NCBI GenBank assembly: GCA_003170035.1
Contig: PMZX01000064.1
Location: 1-8,505, forward strand
DNA from: Myxococcales bacterium
Lineage (GTDB): Bacteria > Myxococcota_A > Polyangia > Fen-1088
Length of the DNA stretch: 8,505 nt
Direction of reading: 5' to 3'
Shown piece after piece: positions 5,850 through 8,505 of the stretch. Position 1 is the stretch's first letter. Every line of letters begins with the position of its first letter. The position numbers and the translations under genes were made by a program. Under the pieces are notes generated by a model. It did no database searches. It was not told where the DNA came from and saw only the letters and a program-made list of their open reading frames with translations.

Positions 5850-6377
5850 ATGACCAATCTCGTAGGGAAGAAAGCACCAGAGTTCACGGAGAACGCCGTG
5901 ACCGGTGATGGGAAGTTCACCAAGATCTCGCTGTCGGACTACCGCGGGCAGTGGATCGTGCTGTTCTTCTACCCGGCCGACTTCACCTTCATCTGCCCGA
6001 CCGAGATCACCGAGTTCTCCCGCCGCGAAAAGGAATTCAAGGAACTGGGCGCGGTGGTGCTGGGCTGCTCGACCGACTCGAGGTACTCGCACAGGGAATG
6101 GATCAAGGGCAGCCTGGGCACCCTTACCCACCCGCTCATCGCGGACTTCAACAAGAAGATCGCGCGCGACTACCAGTGCCTGGACGAGAATCTGGGTGCC
6201 GCCCTGCGCGCCACATACATCATCGATCCCGACGGCGACATCGTGCACGCCGATTGCAACATCATTCGCATCGGCCGCTCGGTGGACGAAGTGGTGCGAC
6301 TGCTGCAGGCAGCGCGGACCGGCGATCTGGTTCAGGCTGGCTGGAAAGTGGGCGACAAGACGCTGGGCAAGGGGTAG
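5850..6377 (+). CDS. AhpC/Prx1-family peroxiredoxin lacking the usual resolving cysteine
   Basis: A 175-residue thiol peroxidase that should reduce hydrogen peroxide and organic hydroperoxides in the cytoplasm. It has the thioredoxin-like AhpC/TSA fold signature: VGKKAPEF near the start, the active site YPADFTFICPTE with peroxidatic Cys49, Thr46 and Pro42, the TDSRYSHREW stretch (75-84), SLG at 88-90 in place of the usual GGLG-type motif, and the active-site Arg120 in ALRATYIIDPDG, then IGRSVDEVVR. In typical two-cysteine members the C-terminal arm carries the resolving cysteine in a CP..W context. Here the arm is kept (RTGDLVQAGWKVGDKT, 156-171), but the Cys position is Val161 and the Pro is Gln162. 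Extra cysteines are present at 73, 110 and 136, any of which might substitute; otherwise it would act as a one-Cys enzyme. The length is slightly short for the family (usually about 185-200). It is 38 bases upstream of hisC. The family call is near certain; the catalytic cycle is inference. Confidence 0.93.
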   Translation: MTNLVGKKAPEFTENAVTGDGKFTKISLSDYRGQWIVLFFYPADFTFICPTEITEFSRREKEFKELGAVVLGCSTDSRYSHREWIKGSLGTLTHPLIADFNKKIARDYQCLDENLGAALRATYIIDPDGDIVHADCNIIRIGRSVDEVVRLLQAARTGDLVQAGWKVGDKTLGKG

Positions 6378-6397
6378 GCGCAGGACAGCCAGCAAGC

Positions 6398-6406
6398 AAG
6401 GAAGGA
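6398..6406 (+). promoter_or_regulatory. Ribosome binding site deciding the GTG start of hisC
   Basis: AAGGAAGGA ends 9 bases before GTG 6416. The reading frame is open far upstream through the peroxiredoxin gene, so this site plus the conserved N-terminus identify GTG 6416 as the start. Confidence 0.65.
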
Positions 6407-6415
6407 CGAACCCTC

Positions 6416-7468
6416 GTGTCGATCACGCCCAGAGCCCGACCCAACGTCGAGAAGATGTCCGGCTACACGCCCGGCGAGCAGCCACGGCCGGGCGAGCGCG
6501 TGGTCAAGCTCAACACCAACGAGAACCCGTTTCCCCCCAGCCCGCGCGTGGTCGAGGCCATCCGCAGCATCGATCCCGAACGGCTGCGGCGCTACCCGAA
6601 CCCCAGCGCAGAGGAGTTCCGCCAGACCGCGGCGCGGGTACACGGGGTTTCGCCTGACATGATCGTGGCGGGCAATGGCAGCGACGAGATCCTGGCCATG
6701 GCCGTGCGCACATACCTGGGCCCGGGCGACGTTTTCGCTTACCCGGATCCGACCTACTCGCTCTACCCCGTTCTGGCCGAAATGGGCGAGGTCAGGGTCG
6801 TCACCGTGCCTTGGGATGCAGGCTGGGATCTGCCCGTCGACGCGCTCCTTGGTACCGGCGCCCGGGCCATTTTCTTCGCCAACCCCAACGCGCCGACCGG
6901 CACACTGGTGCCAACCGCCCGGGTGCGGGCACTGGCGGCCCGCTTCTCCGGCCTGCTCCTGGTCGACGAGGCCTACGTGGACTTTGCCGACGAGAACAGC
7001 CTGCCCTTGCTGCACGAATTCCCCAACCTGATCGTCAGCCGCACCTTGAGCAAGGGCTACGCTCTGGCCGGGCTGCGCTTCGGCTACGCCATTGCCGCGC
7101 CCGCCGTTGTGTCGGAGATGAACAAGGTCAAGGACAGCTACAACTGCGACGCCATCGCCACCCGCGCGGCCACCGCGGCCCTGCAGGACCAGGACTACGC
7201 GCGCCGCTCCTGGGAGCATGTACGGGCTGAACGCGGTCGCCTGAGCGAGGCGCTGCAGCGACGGGGCTGGCAGGTGATCCCCAGCCAGGCCAACTTCGTG
7301 CTGGCCACCTGTCCGGGCGGCAACGCCGCGGCGATCTACCGCGCGCTCAAGGGCAAGGGAATCTTGGTTCGCTTCTTCGACAAGCCCGGCCTCACGGACA
7401 AGCTGCGCATCACCATAGGCACGGCCGAGGAGAACGACCAGCTCTTGGCCGCGCTCTCGGCCCCATGA
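6416..7468 (+). CDS. hisC: Histidinol-phosphate aminotransferase
   Basis: A 350-residue PLP-dependent class I/II aminotransferase, which makes L-histidinol phosphate from imidazole-acetol phosphate and glutamate in histidine synthesis; some homologues also accept aromatic substrates. Family landmarks in order: KLNTNENPFPPSP (31-43), RRYPNP (58-63), GNGSDEILAMA (87-96, cofactor phosphate contact), DPTYSLYP (111-118), NPNAPTG (156-162), VDEAYVDF with Asp184 and Tyr187 contacting PLP (183-190), SRTLSKGYALAGLRFGY with Schiff-base Lys213 and Arg221 (208-224), and NFVLA (293-297). Length is normal. The start is GTG with a good Shine-Dalgarno; longer frames upstream run inside the peroxiredoxin gene and are not real. 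It sits alone, without other his genes in view, between a peroxiredoxin and a sigma factor. Its stop overlaps the next start by four bases (ATGA). HisC is very likely; a broader aromatic aminotransferase role cannot be excluded. Confidence 0.93.
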   Translation: MSITPRARPNVEKMSGYTPGEQPRPGERVVKLNTNENPFPPSPRVVEAIRSIDPERLRRYPNPSAEEFRQTAARVHGVSPDMIVAGNGSDEILAMAVRTYLGPGDVFAYPDPTYSLYPVLAEMGEVRVVTVPWDAGWDLPVDALLGTGARAIFFANPNAPTGTLVPTARVRALAARFSGLLLVDEAYVDFADENSLPLLHEFPNLIVSRTLSKGYALAGLRFGYAIAAPAVVSEMNKVKDSYNCDAIATRAATAALQDQDYARRSWEHVRAERGRLSEALQRRGWQVIPSQANFVLATCPGGNAAAIYRALKGKGILVRFFDKPGLTDKLRITIGTAEENDQLLAALSAP

Positions 7469-8484
7469 CCAAGCCTCCTTCCCGCCCCCAGGACGACCAC
7501 ACCGCGGCGAAAGCGGCCGAGACGGATGCGGAGGACACCGGGGCGCAGGCCCCGCTCGAGCCCGACCTGGTGGAGAGCGACGCGCCCGAACTCATCCCGC
7601 CTGCCATGGAACGACGCCTGGCGCACGCGCGCGATCCGGTCCAACGTTTCATCAACGAGGCGCGCCGCTACGCGCGCCTGGATGAGGAGCAAGAGCGCGA
7701 ACTGATCAAGGCCGCGCGCGAACGCGGCAACGTTGACGCCGCTCGCACCCTGGTGCTGCACAACCTGCGTCTGGTCGTGTCCATCGCCTACCAGTACCGG
7801 CGGGCGTGGCTCAACCTGCTCGACCTCTTCCAGGAGGGTGCGGTCGGTCTGATGGAGGCAGTGCGCCGCTGGGACCCGGACATGGGCACGCGCTTCGGCT
7901 CCTATGCGGCCTACTGGATTCGCGCCTGCATCCTGCGTTTCCTGATGACCAACTCGCGCCTGATCCACGTGGGTAACACCCGCGCAGGACGCAAGCTGTT
8001 CTTCCGCCTGGAGAAAGAGCGGCAGAAGTTGCTGGCCGAGGGCATCGATCCCACGCCCAAGCTGCTGGCTGCCCGGCTGGAGGTCGACGAGACTGACCTC
8101 GCCGAGGTGTCCGCGCACCTGGCCTCGCGTGAGGTTTCTCTGGAACCGCGGCCCGACGAAGAAGGCGTGCCCTTGGCCGAGAAGATCTCGATTCACCAGG
8201 CCTCGCCCGAGCAGCAAGCCGAGCGAGGCGAGCTGTCGCAGGCCGTGCGCCGGCTCATGGATGACTTCGAGAGCAAACTGGATGACGAGCGCGCGCGGGC
8301 CGTGTGGCGTGAGCACCTGGCCGCCACCGGCGAGGCGGTTTCGCTGTCAGCCATGGGTGCGCGCTACGGCGTTTCCAAGCAGCGCATGGGCCAGATCGCC
8401 GAGAAGCTGAAGGCGCAGTTCCGCGAGCGAGTGATCACAGAACTCGGCGCTGACATCCAGATGTCGTGGCAGCGCGACGATTGA
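7465..8484 (+). CDS. RpoH-like (sigma-32 type) alternative RNA polymerase sigma factor
   Basis: A 339-residue sigma-70-superfamily protein that would direct RNA polymerase core to a special promoter set. Region 1.2 begins at about residue 57 (DPVQRFINEARRYARLDEEQE). Region 2 covers 92-165 with LVLHNLRLVVSIAYQYR, the core-binding DLFQEGAVGLMEAVRRWDP and the -10 recognition stretch GTRFGSYAAYWIRACILRF. GRKLFFRLEKERQKL (175-189) corresponds to the RpoH box, the feature that separates sigma-32 proteins from housekeeping and SigB/FliA types. Region 3 follows at about 195-245, and region 4.2 holds the -35 helix-turn-helix (SLSAMGARYGVSKQRMGQIAEKLKAQ as family pattern, 293-318). It is longer than E. 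coli RpoH (284) mainly through a 45-residue acidic, disordered N-terminal extension. The ATG overlaps the hisC stop (ATGA) and has no Shine-Dalgarno, so translation probably depends on hisC. Myxobacteria carry several sigma-32-like factors, so this need not be the main heat-shock sigma; I leave the symbol blank. Confidence 0.9.
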   Translation: MTKPPSRPQDDHTAAKAAETDAEDTGAQAPLEPDLVESDAPELIPPAMERRLAHARDPVQRFINEARRYARLDEEQERELIKAARERGNVDAARTLVLHNLRLVVSIAYQYRRAWLNLLDLFQEGAVGLMEAVRRWDPDMGTRFGSYAAYWIRACILRFLMTNSRLIHVGNTRAGRKLFFRLEKERQKLLAEGIDPTPKLLAARLEVDETDLAEVSAHLASREVSLEPRPDEEGVPLAEKISIHQASPEQQAERGELSQAVRRLMDDFESKLDDERARAVWREHLAATGEAVSLSAMGARYGVSKQRMGQIAEKLKAQFRERVITELGADIQMSWQRDD

Positions 8485-8505
8485 CCGCTGCGCGCAGATT
8501 CCCTC

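Noticed and set aside
5951..6415. Upstream extension of the hisC frame into the peroxiredoxin gene
   Set aside because: Conserved HisC sequence starts only after GTG 6416, which has a Shine-Dalgarno; the extension lies in a shifted frame inside peroxiredoxin.
6332..8316. Minus-strand open frames of about 300 codons opposite hisC and the sigma gene
   Set aside because: Both genes on the plus strand match known families end to end; the antisense frames reflect GC-rich third positions.
1..8505. CRISPR array, insertion sequence, integrase, tRNA or rRNA
   Set aside because: No regularly spaced identical direct repeats, transposase or integrase motifs, or tRNA-like cloverleaf sequence were found; the only regular repeats are the coding propeller units.

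Overview
The window is GC-rich chromosomal DNA from what looks like a Gram-negative bacterium: it has outer-membrane-type exported proteins, a probable lipoprotein and a sigma-32 (RpoH) type factor. GC-rich composition, an exported RCC1-like repeat protein, a sigma-32-like factor and a family-87 membrane glycosyltransferase together suggest a myxobacterium-like (Myxococcota/deltaproteobacterial) source. That placement is inference; no rRNA or marker gene is present.

Layout. On the minus strand, reading from about 2772 down to 1, are three exported proteins in a row: a small outer-membrane beta-barrel (2242-2772), a probable lipoprotein carrying fourteen Cys-rich RCC1/CRINKLY4-like repeats (497-2221), and the N-terminal 137 residues of a signal-peptide protein cut by the window edge (1-413). 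Gaps of 20 and 83 bases suggest one envelope transcription unit, led by a -10-like TATAGT beside two short palindromes. A 264-base divergent region (2773-3036) separates this group from the plus-strand genes.

On the plus strand: a single-pass membrane protein with a C-terminal discoidin-like (F5/8 type C) domain (3037-4131), then a GT87/DUF2029-type polytopic glycosyltransferase (4304-5743). Next comes a tight cluster of a peroxiredoxin (5850-6377), histidinol-phosphate aminotransferase HisC (6416-7468) and an RpoH-like sigma factor (7465-8484). The last two overlap by four bases (ATGA).

How they may fit together: the left half is about the cell envelope and surface (beta-barrel, propeller lipoprotein, sugar-binding-type domain, polyprenyl-sugar-dependent glycosyltransferase). 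The right half mixes stress functions (peroxide removal, heat-shock-type sigma factor) with one histidine-biosynthesis enzyme. No mobile element, CRISPR array, tRNA, rRNA or convincing intrinsic terminator was seen, and no gene-free stretch exceeds 300 bases. The most unusual items are the 14-unit propeller protein, with an invariant C-x9-C-W pair in every unit, and the peroxiredoxin, whose resolving cysteine position is a valine.
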